Assembly: GCF_001423745.1 (NCBI RefSeq)
Contig: NZ_LMPC01000001.1
Location: 1,923 to 65,922, forward strand
Source of the DNA: Arthrobacter sp. Leaf337
Lineage (GTDB): Bacteria; Actinomycetota; Actinomycetes; Actinomycetales; Micrococcaceae
Length of the DNA stretch: 64,000 nucleotides
Direction: 5' to 3'
Shown: positions 35,600 through 44,038 of the stretch, piece after piece
Layout of the letters: each line of letters starts with the position of its first letter
How positions within the stretch are numbered: position 1 is the first letter of the stretch
Notes under the pieces: model-generated
What the model was told of the DNA's origin: nothing
The model's input: the letters and a program-made list of their open reading frames with translations, nothing else
Databases searched by the model: none
Made by a program: the position numbers and the translations under genes

Positions 35600-36757
35600 C
35601 TAATCCCAAGCGTCAATTATCTTCTGTTCCTCAGGAGTCGGACGAGGAGCTGCGGGCACTTGCTTGGGCCACCACCGTTTGACCACACGGACGGGTGCAT
35701 CGTGCTGGCCTTCCCACCTCCGCGGCGTCCAGAACCGAAATAGGGATTCGTCCGAATTGGGTAAGTTGATCAGCTGAGACCGGATGCTGACCGGCAGAGC
35801 GGGAAGGTACAGTCCCTCCGCAATGTGGTCTCCCGCGGGAGCAATCGCGAAGCTGTGCGCATTCGCGAGGACCGAACTGTTTAGGTCGATCGTTTCGCTC
35901 GCCGTTAGCATCGAGCCCGGCTCCAAGGGAGGTTCCAGATCGCGTCGGTACAAAGCAAGCACTGAATGGGGACCAAAAGGGAAGGCCAAAATCGGAGCGC
36001 CCCACACTCCACCCCATATGGCTGGCTTGGCCATGTACTCGTGTAGCTCGACGACAGGCTCATCACAAGTAATTAACGCCCTTCGAGTCCCATAAAGGGT
36101 CACATGGCGTGTCATGAGGATGCCGGCGATATGTGTCGCCGTTTTTGCTGAAGACTCCAAGTCTTCTTTCCGAGGGATTGGCAGTTGCGACGGATCGGCG
36201 CGGAAACGTTCGACATCTGCAACAAGTGCGTCGAGGTCCTTGGAAGGGAACGACCGGTCAGTGGCCGACAATTCGCGCGCGAGATGTCCAGGTCCGCCGA
36301 CCTCCAAGACCCGGGCCATCTGCTCGGCAAACATTGCACGCCGGCGCAGACGCGCAGAACGGCTGCGCGTCATCTGCACAGCCAGAAAGAGACACAGCCA
36401 TTGATGCGCTTCGTCGTCCATGGCCCCCGGGCCGGCGGCATCCATGAGTACGATCGAGGCCGAGGCCTTCCTCTCCACCTCGGAAAGCCATGCTTCCCAA
36501 TAGACCGGAGACGAATCATCGTCTGGCTCATCGAGTCGATAGAAGTCAGTCTCCAACGCGGCCTGGGCCGGAGAGAGTTCGTAAGCGTTCCGCCCGCGCA
36601 GAAGGTCAACGACTCTTACTCGCCCATCGACAGCCCAGCGCTCAAGGTAGAACCGGGGGACGAGATGATGGCGTCTTGGCTCCTGCCCCGCCGCTGTCAT
36701 TGCAGCGGCCCGCGCAGCTGCCGTAGCCCAGAGGTCATACGTAAGTTCCGTTCCCAT
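35600..36757 (-). CDS. DUF4238 domain-containing protein
   Basis: A 385-residue protein with the DUF4238 signature near its N-terminus, RRHHLVPRFYLERWA (about residues 28-42). Further family features are YELSPAQAALETDFY, the helical middle MTRSRSARLRRRAMFAEQMA, and TLYGTRRALITCDEPVVELH. The function is unknown; family members occur often in mobile regions and near defence genes. Convergent with the NYN RNase gene, with 105 bases between. Confidence 0.85.
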   Translation of the reverse strand: MGTELTYDLWATAAARAAAMTAAGQEPRRHHLVPRFYLERWAVDGRVRVVDLLRGRNAYELSPAQAALETDFYRLDEPDDDSSPVYWEAWLSEVERKASASIVLMDAAGPGAMDDEAHQWLCLFLAVQMTRSRSARLRRRAMFAEQMARVLEVGGPGHLARELSATDRSFPSKDLDALVADVERFRADPSQLPIPRKEDLESSAKTATHIAGILMTRHVTLYGTRRALITCDEPVVELHEYMAKPAIWGGVWGAPILAFPFGPHSVLALYRRDLEPPLEPGSMLTASETIDLNSSVLANAHSFAIAPAGDHIAEGLYLPALPVSIRSQLINLPNSDESLFRFWTPRRWEGQHDAPVRVVKRWWPKQVPAAPRPTPEEQKIIDAWD

Positions 36758-37192
36758 TACAGGAGCGTATCCAGAGACAACAGCACTGTCGGAACTGTGT
36801 CTGACCAGCCGTCATTCCAACTAACCTGCTCACACCTTCGGAACCGGGACACTCCATTTCGGCATCCTGCTGCCAGTGCCGTCGGATCGTCGCCCGGCAG
36901 CACGTCCTTGACATCAACGGCAGGAAGCGCCTGCGAGCTGCCGTGCTCCGCACCCTCGCAGCATCTCCCCGACCTGGCCGAGCTCAACCTGCTACGAGCT
37001 TCCCCGACGGGGCGGGGTAAATGTCGCCCCTCCGGATTGGTGAGCTGGACAGTTTCTCCTTCTGGGCCGGCCGCTTTTCCTTGTGCGTCCTCAACTGCTG
37101 CGGGCTACGTTCGACTGCCCCTGCAGCACCCCCGGCCAGCACGAACAGGCCTGCCTAGGTTCGCGATGTTGCGCGTTCGAACCGGAGACCGC
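36758..37192. other. Non-coding stretch, nothing recognised
   Basis: 435 bases between the DUF4238 gene start and the end of the response regulator. No intact gene, hairpin or repeat stands out; the DUF4238 promoter should lie at its left end. Confidence 0.5.
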
Positions 37193-37846
37193 TTACGGCT
37201 CGATGAGCCCGGTGCGGATGGCGAACCTTGTGAGGTCCAGCCGGTCGCGCAACCCTAGTTTCTGCAGGACGTTCGCCCGATGCCGGTCCACGGTCTTCAC
37301 GCTGATACTGAGGATGTCGGCGATCTCCTTGGTGGAGTTCCCTTCTGCGATGAGCTTCGTGATCTGCTCCTCGCGGGGCGTGAGGATGCTGTCCGGCATC
37401 CGGTCACCACGCCGGTCGCGCTCCAGATAGTCGCGGATGAGCGCCGTGACAGCGCCAGGGTAAAGGAAGGACTCCCCGCGCATCGCTGCGCGGCATGCCT
37501 CGATGAGGTCGCGGTCGGCGACCGACTTGAGCACATAGCCAGAGGCACCGGCGCGCAGCGCCTCGAAAAAGTACTGTTCGTTGTCGTACATCGAGAGGAT
37601 GAGGATCCGTACGTCGGGGGCGCTGCGTGATATCTGCCGTGCCGCCTGGATTCCGGTCATTTGGGGCATTGCGATGTCGAGAATCGCGAGGTCTACCCCG
37701 CCTGCGGCCGCTGCGGCGACTGCTTCTGTGCCGTCGGCGGCCTCGGCCACGACGGTGAGGTCGGGTTCTGCGTCGAGGATCATGCGAAGGCCTCGGCGGA
37801 CCAGGGCGTGGTCGTCGGCGAGCAGGATGCGCGTGGGTTCGGCCAT
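37193..37846 (-). CDS. NarL/FixJ-type response regulator
   Basis: A 217-residue regulator. The receiver has the acidic pocket ILLADDHALVRRGLRMIL, the phospho-acceptor Asp in DLAILDIAMPQMTG and the Lys in VLKSVADRDL. The LuxR helix-turn-helix is LTPREEQITKLIAEGNSTKE followed by IADILSISVKTVDRHRANVL. The start MAEPTRILL at 37846 is preferred. It follows its histidine kinase by four bases, so the pair forms a two-component system; divergence from the ion-homeostasis genes suggests those as targets. Confidence 0.93.
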   Translation of the reverse strand: MAEPTRILLADDHALVRRGLRMILDAEPDLTVVAEAADGTEAVAAAAAGGVDLAILDIAMPQMTGIQAARQISRSAPDVRILILSMYDNEQYFFEALRAGASGYVLKSVADRDLIEACRAAMRGESFLYPGAVTALIRDYLERDRRGDRMPDSILTPREEQITKLIAEGNSTKEIADILSISVKTVDRHRANVLQKLGLRDRLDLTRFAIRTGLIEP

Positions 37847-37850
37847 CGGC

Positions 37851-38870
37851 TTAGCTCTCTGCCCTTGCCCGGGCAACGACCAGGCGAACGTCGGTCCCCC
37901 CGTTCGGTCGTGCGGTGATCGTCAGCTCGGCACCGATGAGCAGGGCGCGCTCGCGCATCCCGCGGATGCCTGCGCCCTCGCGGAGGTCCCCGCCCTGCCC
38001 GTCGTCGAGAATCCGGAGGGTCAGCCCTTTCGTCGTCGAGGTGAGCGCGAAATGGACTCGTGTCGCGTGCGCGTGCCGGGCGACATTGGTGAGTGCCTCC
38101 TGAGCGATGCGGTAGAGCACGAGCTCGACCTCCCCGCTGAGTTCGGGGAACTCGTCGTCGAGCTCCCAGACCACCGGGATCCCGCTTGAGCGGGAGAACT
38201 CCGAGCCCAGTGCACTCAGTGCGCTCCGTAGGCCGAGGTCCGCGAGCACGCCCGGGCGCAGGCGCTGCGCCACCTGTCGGACCTCCTCCAGGCTCGCGCG
38301 GACCGCTTCCTGGGCGACGAGGCTCTCCTCGCGGAGATCGTCCGGAGATCGGTCTACAACCCGCTTGAGACTGAGGAGAGCGACAGTTAGGCTCTGGCCG
38401 ATCTGGTCGTGCAGTTCCCGGGAGATCCGCTGACGTTCTCCCTCCTGCGCGGCCAGCGCGAGGGCGCTGCTCGCACTGTTCTCCGCCTCCAGCCGGTCGA
38501 GCATCTCATTGAAGGTGCGGATGAGGTCCTTGAGGTCACCATTGCCGGCCTCGGTCGCCCGATCGCCACCGCGTCGCAGCAGGCCCACCCGGCGCATCAC
38601 GGTCGTCAATTCGTCGAGTGGCGCGAGGCTGGCCCGAACCAGGGCAGCGTTGGCAGCGAGGATGAGAGCCAGTCCAATGAGGAGGACCGGTACCTCGGTG
38701 AGCAGGACGGGCGAGGACACCGTCGCCGGCGAGAGCGCCAACACTAGCGTGCCGATCGCAAAGAGCAACCCATTGATGATGAACAGCCGCCAGAACAGCA
38801 ACTGTGCCGGTCCCTTCGGAGGCAGGCCGGATGTCGCGCCGGCAGCCCTGGTTTCGAGCGGAGTCCGCAT
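37851..38870 (-). CDS. Sensor histidine kinase (NarX/DegS-like HisKA_3 type)
   Basis: About 339 residues from Met at 38870 (a Met at 38906 is also possible). Two membrane helices (LFIINGLLFAIGTLVLAL and VLLIGLALILAANAALV) enclose only a very short external loop, so sensing is probably in the membrane or cytoplasm. A HAMP-like segment follows. The phospho-acceptor His is in ISRELHDQIGQSLTVAL and the ATPase domain shows YRIAQEALTNVARHA and LRILDDGQGGD. The partner is the downstream response regulator. Confidence 0.9.
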   Translation of the reverse strand: MRTPLETRAAGATSGLPPKGPAQLLFWRLFIINGLLFAIGTLVLALSPATVSSPVLLTEVPVLLIGLALILAANAALVRASLAPLDELTTVMRRVGLLRRGGDRATEAGNGDLKDLIRTFNEMLDRLEAENSASSALALAAQEGERQRISRELHDQIGQSLTVALLSLKRVVDRSPDDLREESLVAQEAVRASLEEVRQVAQRLRPGVLADLGLRSALSALGSEFSRSSGIPVVWELDDEFPELSGEVELVLYRIAQEALTNVARHAHATRVHFALTSTTKGLTLRILDDGQGGDLREGAGIRGMRERALLIGAELTITARPNGGTDVRLVVARARAES

Positions 38871-39040
38871 GCGACTAGCCTGACCCGGCTTGCGTCCTTT
38901 GTCCATGAGGGCTGGCACCCACGGGCGTCGCAGTCCCGGGCGCGAGGCGCACCGGAAATGGGTGTCAGGCCCAATGGCACCCCCACACCCGCGAGGGGAG
39001 ACTGAATGTACCCCAAGAACCGGCGGAACGGAGGGCCAAA

Positions 39041-39313
39041 TTGGAGACCACCCACTCCACAATGCCCGGCTCCGGGGTGCTGCACGACTGCCTGACCCGC
39101 GACGGCCAGCAATTCCGCATCCTCGTCACGCGTCCCGGCGGACGCGAAATCTTCGTTTACGACCCGGCGGACCCCGACCGGGTGGTGGCAAGGATCGTGC
39201 TCGAGGAGGACGAGGCCGATCAGGTCGCCGAGCTCCTGCACAGCCAGCCGATCACCGATCGCATAGCCGAACTCGAACGCCGGGTCGCCCAGCTCGCAGA
39301 GAGCGGGCGATGA
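39041..39313 (+). CDS. KhtT/TrkA-like small regulatory protein (N-terminal part only)
   Basis: A 90-residue protein resembling the N-terminal domain of KhtT-like regulatory subunits of cation:proton antiporters: LPGSGVLHDCL-type opening (TMPGSGVLHDCLTRDGQQFR), REIFVYDPADPDRVV and LEEDEADQVAELLH. The C-terminal TrkA_C domain of full-length members is absent. The helix RIAELERRVAQLAESG may be a coiled coil. It is the first gene of the ion cluster, divergent from the sensor kinase. Confidence 0.75.
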   Translation: METTHSTMPGSGVLHDCLTRDGQQFRILVTRPGGREIFVYDPADPDRVVARIVLEEDEADQVAELLHSQPITDRIAELERRVAQLAESGR

Positions 39314-39453
39314 CGGCAGGGAGCGGGCGATGACGATTGTGGACCCGCCCAAGTCGTCGATTCACACCGGAGGCTCGGTTGATGGACGCGACTCGGCCGG
39401 ACCGGCGAACTGACAAGCCAGGTACTCGCAGGATCATTCCGGGAGAGGACCCG

Positions 39454-40938
39454 ATGGAGCACCTCAGCAGATTCGCCCGCGAATTCCTTAAGGCGCTCAG
39501 GAACCTTCTGCCCATCGTTCTCGTCGTTGTTCTGTTCCAACTGCTGGTCTTCCGCTCGATGCCCGATGACCCACTGGGGCTGGTGGCGGGACTCCTGATT
39601 GTGGCTGTGGGCATTGCCCTGTTCCTGCATGGCCTGGATCTGAGTATCTTCCCGGTGGGCAAGAACCTGGCTAACCAGTTCGTCCGGAGCGGGGCCCTGG
39701 GGTTGTTGCTGCCTTTTGGGTTTGCCATTGGCTTTGCTGCCTCCGTTGCTGAGCCGGCGGTGATCGCTGTCGCGGAGCAGGCCCAATTGGTCAGCGGTGG
39801 CCGGATCAATGCACTGGTGCTGCGCTTCGTCATCGCCGTGTCGGTGGGACTGGTCTTGATCCTGGGCGTCCTGCGTGTCCTGCGGGGTTGGGCGGTGTAC
39901 AAACTGCTGATCGCCGGCTACGCGATGGCGCTGGGACTCACCTATATTGCCCCGCCGGAGATCATTGGTCTTGCCTACGATTCGGGCGGGGTCACCACCA
40001 ACATCGTCAGTGTCCCGCTGATCGCGGCGATTGGTCTCGGCCTGGCCAACTCCATCAGGGGACGCAGCCTGCTCGCCGACGGCTTTGGCCTGGTCGCGCT
40101 TTGCGTAATGGTGCCGATGATCGGGGTTCAGCTCTACGGCATCTGGGTCTACAGCTTCGGCGATTCCGGGCCGTCTCCGCCGGTGACCGACGCAGGGGAC
40201 GGCCCAACGGATTGGGTGGTCGGCATGATCCTTGGCCTCGCCTCGATGGTCCGGGAGGTCCTGCCTATTGTGGCCGTTGTCTTGTTCTTCCAATGGGTCG
40301 CCCTGCGGCGGAGGCTGCCCCACCCGGTGCGGGTCGTCACCGGCTTCATCATGGTTCTGGTGGGACTGTATGCGTTCGTGGTGGGACTCAAGCTCGGTTT
40401 GTTCCCGCTCGGGACCCTGATGGCGGAGCAGCTGATCGAGCAGGGAGTCCCGGCCCTGATCCTGCTCTTCGCGCTGCTCATTGGCTTTGCGGTCACCATG
40501 GCAGAACCCGCCCTGGTGGCTATCGGAGAACAGGCGCAGGACGCGTCTCCGGGCAAGATCAGCGCGTTCGCCGTCAGGGTCATTGTCGCCGTTGGTGTAG
40601 CGCTCGGGATCGGCTTCGGTGTCTACCGCATTCTGGTGGGAGGACCGTTCCACTACTTCATCATGGCCGCCTATGCGGTCGCTATCGTGATGATGTTCCT
40701 CGCCCCGAAGTACATCATCGCACTGGCCTTCGACCTGGGCGGGGTGACGACGTCGGAGGTCACGGTGCCGCTGGTAACCGCCCTCGGGATCGGCCTTGCG
40801 GCCGCCGTGGAGGGCCGGAACGTGTTGATCGACGGCTTTGGCCTGATCGCCTACGCCTCCATCTTCCCTGTCATCTCCGTCATGGCGTATGCCATGGTGA
40901 TGGAGAGATTTCCCCGGCTTCGGAAGGAAGCGCCGTGA
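39454..40938 (+). CDS. DUF1538 integral membrane protein with internal duplication
   Basis: A 494-residue membrane protein with about 12-14 hydrophobic helices. It is a tandem repeat: residues near 20-230 and 265-480 align. Both halves carry LPIV-rich starts, an AEPA motif (SVAEPAVIAVAEQAQ, TMAEPALVAIGEQAQ), and a GGVTT motif (SGGVTTNIVSVPLIAAIG, LGGVTTSEVTVPLVTALG). This is the DUF1538 pattern, a predicted transporter of unknown substrate. The start at ATG 39454 follows GGGAGAGGA. It is coupled by a GTGA overlap to a PII-like gene, which suggests that its activity is controlled by a small ligand-binding trimer. Confidence 0.9.
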   Translation: MEHLSRFAREFLKALRNLLPIVLVVVLFQLLVFRSMPDDPLGLVAGLLIVAVGIALFLHGLDLSIFPVGKNLANQFVRSGALGLLLPFGFAIGFAASVAEPAVIAVAEQAQLVSGGRINALVLRFVIAVSVGLVLILGVLRVLRGWAVYKLLIAGYAMALGLTYIAPPEIIGLAYDSGGVTTNIVSVPLIAAIGLGLANSIRGRSLLADGFGLVALCVMVPMIGVQLYGIWVYSFGDSGPSPPVTDAGDGPTDWVVGMILGLASMVREVLPIVAVVLFFQWVALRRRLPHPVRVVTGFIMVLVGLYAFVVGLKLGLFPLGTLMAEQLIEQGVPALILLFALLIGFAVTMAEPALVAIGEQAQDASPGKISAFAVRVIVAVGVALGIGFGVYRILVGGPFHYFIMAAYAVAIVMMFLAPKYIIALAFDLGGVTTSEVTVPLVTALGIGLAAAVEGRNVLIDGFGLIAYASIFPVISVMAYAMVMERFPRLRKEAP

Positions 40939-41285
40939 AATTCACAGCAGTCATCGTGATCGCCCCGGACGAGCTTGAAGACAAGGTGATTGAACACGCC
41001 CAGAAGTCCGGTGCCACGGGTGTGACAATTTTGCCGGGCAAGGGCATCGGGGGCGAGGCCAGGAAGACGTTTTTCGGGCTCACCTTCGAAGGGACGCAGT
41101 CCGTGCTGCTGATGATCGTGGGGACACACCTGACAGCGCCGATCCTGAAGGAACTGCACTCGATATTGGTTCAAGGTACGGAATCCCGCGGCCTGGCCTT
41201 CGCGATCCCGATCGAGCACCTGACCGGGATCGATATGCGGCAGGTGGTCAGGTTCGAGGAGCATCTGCGCCGCGAGGGCTCCTAA
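40935..41285 (+). CDS. PII-like regulatory protein
   Basis: A 116-residue PII-fold protein: MKFTAVIVIAPDELEDKVIE opening strand and helix, SGATGVTILPGKGIGG, a short T-loop region ARKTFFGLTFEGTQ, then VLLMIVGTHLTAPILKEL. It lacks the uridylylation Tyr of classical GlnB in the usual context. The GTG start overlaps the DUF1538 stop. By analogy with PII proteins that gate membrane partners, it likely regulates the DUF1538 transporter. Confidence 0.85.
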   Translation: MKFTAVIVIAPDELEDKVIEHAQKSGATGVTILPGKGIGGEARKTFFGLTFEGTQSVLLMIVGTHLTAPILKELHSILVQGTESRGLAFAIPIEHLTGIDMRQVVRFEEHLRREGS

Positions 41286-41316
41286 CCCGGTCCAGCACTT
41301 TACAAGGAGGAAAGAG

Positions 41317-41706
41317 ATGCTCACCGTCAAAGATGTCATGGTCCCCGAGGTCGTCACGATCTCCCCGTACAGCACATTGCGGGAGGCACTGTCGATGATG
41401 AAGGAGCGCCAGGTGAAGAGCCTGGTGGTGGAACGGCAGCACGCGCACGACGCCTACGGCATGTTGAGCTACAGGGAACTCCTGGACACAGTCGTTGCGC
41501 AGGAGGGCGATGTGGACCTCCTGAACGTTTATGATGCTGCCACGATCCCTGCGATCACCGTCAACGAGCAGCTGTCGGTGCGTCAGGCGGCGGCCCTGAT
41601 GAGCCGCTATCACCTCAGCCGGCTCATCGTAGTCGAAGGCAATCAGCTCGTCGGGCTGCTGGCCATGAATGACATCCTGGCCCGGCTCATGGAGGAACTG
41701 ACGTGA
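41317..41706 (+). CDS. CBS-domain pair protein
   Basis: A 129-residue protein made of two CBS motifs: [20 protein letters not shown] to [14 protein letters not shown], and [20 protein letters not shown] to [14 protein letters not shown]. Such pairs bind adenine nucleotides and report energy state or ionic strength. A strong site, AAGGAGGAAAGAG, precedes the ATG. It is in line with the PII-like and NhaA genes, so it may tune transport. Confidence 0.92.
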   Translation: MLTVKDVMVPEVVTISPYSTLREALSMMKERQVKSLVVERQHAHDAYGMLSYRELLDTVVAQEGDVDLLNVYDAATIPAITVNEQLSVRQAAALMSRYHLSRLIVVEGNQLVGLLAMNDILARLMEELT

Positions 41707-41779
41707 CATTCACGCGGCTGCGCTGACCTGGACGTCGCCGCGGGACATTGTTTGTCGGGACAACTCGAGGATTCACCGT

Positions 41780-43111
41780 ATGGACCAGAAGTCACCGGAC
41801 CCCCGCCCCCGTTCATTCCTGTTCGGAGCGGGGAGTTCTTCTGAGTTGCTGCGCCTCGGTTCCATCCTGCGCAAAGAGACTGTCGGCGGCGCGCTGCTGG
41901 TGGTGGCTGCGATCATCGCGCTGGTCTGGGCAAACTCCCCGCTGTCTGCCGGCTACTTCCAGCTGAGGGATATCCGCGTCGGATACGAACCGTGGCATCT
42001 GGAGCTCAGCCTGGGCGAGTGGGCGTCGGACGGTCTGCTGGCCGTCTTCTTTTTCCTCGTTGGCCTGGAACTTAAGCGGGAGTTCCTGATCGGGGATCTG
42101 CGCGAGCCCGGCAAGTCGGTCGTGCCGGTTGCCGCTGCCGCCGGCGGGGTCGCCGTTCCCGCCATCATCTACTCCGTGGTCAACGTGGCCAGTCCCGAAA
42201 CGCTGAGGGGGTGGGCGATCCCGACGGCGACGGACATCGCGTTCGCCGTCGCTGTCCTGGCCCTGATCGGTTCGCACCTGCCCGGTGCCTTGCGGATTTT
42301 CCTCCTGACACTCGCCGTGGTTGATGACCTGATCGCCATTGGCATCATCGCGGTCTTCTATTCGCACGACATTCGTCCGGAACCGCTGCTGGTTGTGCTG
42401 CTCGCCTTGAGTTCCTACACCCTTCTTGCACACAGGTACCGGCGGTTCTTCGGCACACGAGGAGCGGCCTGGCTGATCCTGCTTCCTTTGGGCGCTGCCG
42501 CCTGGGTGCTGGTCCACAATTCAGGAATTCACGCGACTGTTGCAGGGGTCATGCTGGGCTTCGCTGTTCCGCTGGCTCACTCCAAAAGCGGACGGGACCC
42601 GGGTGGGGGGTTGGCCGAGATCCTGGAGCACGGGCTGCGGCCCGTTTCAGCTGGTATCGCCGTGCCAGTGTTTGCCTTCTTTGCCGCCGGTGTACAAGTG
42701 GGCGGCCGGGACGGGATCGGCTCCCTGTTCGCTAACCCGGTGACCGTCGGGATTATCATCGCCTTGGTCGTGGGCAAACCAGTCGGGATCCTCGGAACGG
42801 TCTGGCTCCTGACCAAGGCCACCAGGGCAAGACTGGACCGCTCCATCAAATGGATCGATATTTTCGGGGTTTCGCTCCTCGGCGGGATCGGCTTCACGGT
42901 TTCCCTGCTGGTCGCGGAGCTCAGCTTCGGCCACGGCAACAACTATGGTGATCAGGCGACGACAGGGATCCTGGCGGCGTCCCTCATCGCCTCACTGCTG
43001 GCCGCTGCGGTCCTGCTGCCCAGGAACCGGCACTACCGACAGGCCAGCTTGCCCCGGCCTGCCAGCGCGGCCGGCTCGGGCTCCGGAGAGTCTTCGCAAT
43101 CTGCTGCATGA
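41780..43111 (+). CDS. nhaA: NhaA-type Na+/H+ antiporter
   Basis: A 443-residue inner-membrane antiporter that expels sodium in exchange for protons. Family signatures are [30 protein letters not shown], the aspartate pair in [17 protein letters not shown] and [19 protein letters not shown]. The N-terminus (about 35 residues) is an extra cytoplasmic extension typical of actinobacterial members. It is last in the ion cluster with KhtT-like, DUF1538, PII-like and CBS genes on one strand. Confidence 0.95.
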   Translation: MDQKSPDPRPRSFLFGAGSSSELLRLGSILRKETVGGALLVVAAIIALVWANSPLSAGYFQLRDIRVGYEPWHLELSLGEWASDGLLAVFFFLVGLELKREFLIGDLREPGKSVVPVAAAAGGVAVPAIIYSVVNVASPETLRGWAIPTATDIAFAVAVLALIGSHLPGALRIFLLTLAVVDDLIAIGIIAVFYSHDIRPEPLLVVLLALSSYTLLAHRYRRFFGTRGAAWLILLPLGAAAWVLVHNSGIHATVAGVMLGFAVPLAHSKSGRDPGGGLAEILEHGLRPVSAGIAVPVFAFFAAGVQVGGRDGIGSLFANPVTVGIIIALVVGKPVGILGTVWLLTKATRARLDRSIKWIDIFGVSLLGGIGFTVSLLVAELSFGHGNNYGDQATTGILAASLIASLLAAAVLLPRNRHYRQASLPRPASAAGSGSGESSQSAA

Positions 43112-43264
43112 ACTCTCCGACGCAACGGGCCTGGCACCGACCGCAGCAAAGTTGCCGCCGACCTGCCACGGCAACCCGCTGCAACAGATCATGGAGGGGC
43201 CAACGGCAAGCGCGACGTCGTAGACGGACATCTTGCATAGCCTCGACCTCGTGACCCGGCCGGG

Positions 43265-43475
43265 CCTGGAGTCGTGAACCCACGCCCGTGATGCATAGGC
43301 ACAGCCTGGAGGATCGCCAGAGTCCGCACCAACTCTCAAGTCCGGGATGGGTCGCGAAACTACCACCTGATCGGCTGCTTTGCTTAGGCGTGGGGCGCGG
43401 CAGGGCTGCAACACCTACCTCACAACTTTTCGCCAGACACCGCCGTAAGGCGGCTAGGCCCACTGCCGGGACGAC
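43265..43475. repeat. Island-end repeat copy B (decayed recombinase 5' region)
   Basis: Aligns with copy A (32,380-32,570) at roughly three quarters identity by eye: shared GAGTCG, GCATAGGCACA, CAACTCTCAAGTCCGGG, CTTAGGC, GGGCGCGG-like and GCTGCAACACC. On the minus strand a VRTLAIL segment matches VRTLAVL in the recombinase remnant A. The match ends near 43,465, where the MerR gene end begins, so the junction core is missing here. The rest of 43,112-43,478 shows nothing else. Confidence 0.7.
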
Positions 43476-43478
43476 TAC

Positions 43479-43859
43479 TCAGGACGGGCCGCTGAGCCTT
43501 TGAATGAACTCATCGGCCTGGGCCAGGTTCCGCGCCATCTTGGCCCGCTGTTGCACAGCCCTCTCCAGGAATTCCGCCAGCGCCACGGATTTGTCCGGCG
43601 ACGCGCTGTCCGGCGCTCCAAGGAGGGCAAGGATTTCAGCCATTTCTTCCAGCGAGAATCCCAAAGGCTTCATCTGCTTGATGACCATGAGGCGCTCGAA
43701 GTCGTCCTCCGAGAACACCCTGAACCCGCCGTCCGTCCGGGCAGTAGCAGGCAGCAGCCCCACGTCGTCATAGTGCCGAATGGTCCGCAGGGAAAGGCCA
43801 GTCCGCTCTGCCAATTCGCCGATATGCATGGTTTTGGTGCTGCTGGTCTTGACCGTCAT
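43479..43859 (-). CDS. MerR-family transcriptional regulator
   Basis: A 126-residue regulator. The N-terminal winged helix is typical: MHIGELAERTGLSLRTIRHY then DDVGLLPATARTDGGFRVFS, and the coiled coil follows (LEEMAEILALLG, AEFLERAVQQRAKMARNLAQ). There are no clustered cysteines for metal binding at the C-terminus, so it is not a classical mercury or copper sensor. Met 11 is an alternative start. It is divergent from a SulP transporter gene, with a dyad between them. Confidence 0.92.
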   Translation of the reverse strand: MTVKTSSTKTMHIGELAERTGLSLRTIRHYDDVGLLPATARTDGGFRVFSEDDFERLMVIKQMKPLGFSLEEMAEILALLGAPDSASPDKSVALAEFLERAVQQRAKMARNLAQADEFIQRLSGPS

Positions 43860-43886
43860 CAGCGCCTCCGTCCTGTTCGGATTTAA

Positions 43887-43907
43887 ACTCTACCATCACG
43901 TTAGAGT
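43887..43907. promoter_or_regulatory. MerR-type operator dyad
   Basis: ACTCTA, nine bases, TAGAGT: a perfect inverted repeat of the kind MerR regulators bind within stretched promoter spacers. It is 28 bases from the regulator's start and 132 from the SulP gene. Confidence 0.65.
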
Positions 43908-44038
43908 AGGGTTATCTATGGTCGGGTGAGACCTTCAAGACTAGGTCCCCTTCTTGCCGGCGCGGCGCTGCGCCCCCCAGTCATTTGCAAAAACGAAGCC
44001 GCACCCGCGCGTCTTCTTGACCATGAACGGAGCCAGCA

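Noticed and set aside
39220..40653. A 477-codon minus-strand frame opposite the DUF1538 gene
   Set aside because: Rich in Gln, His, Asp and Arg, typical of antisense frames to membrane proteins. The plus-strand frame has the duplicated membrane pattern.
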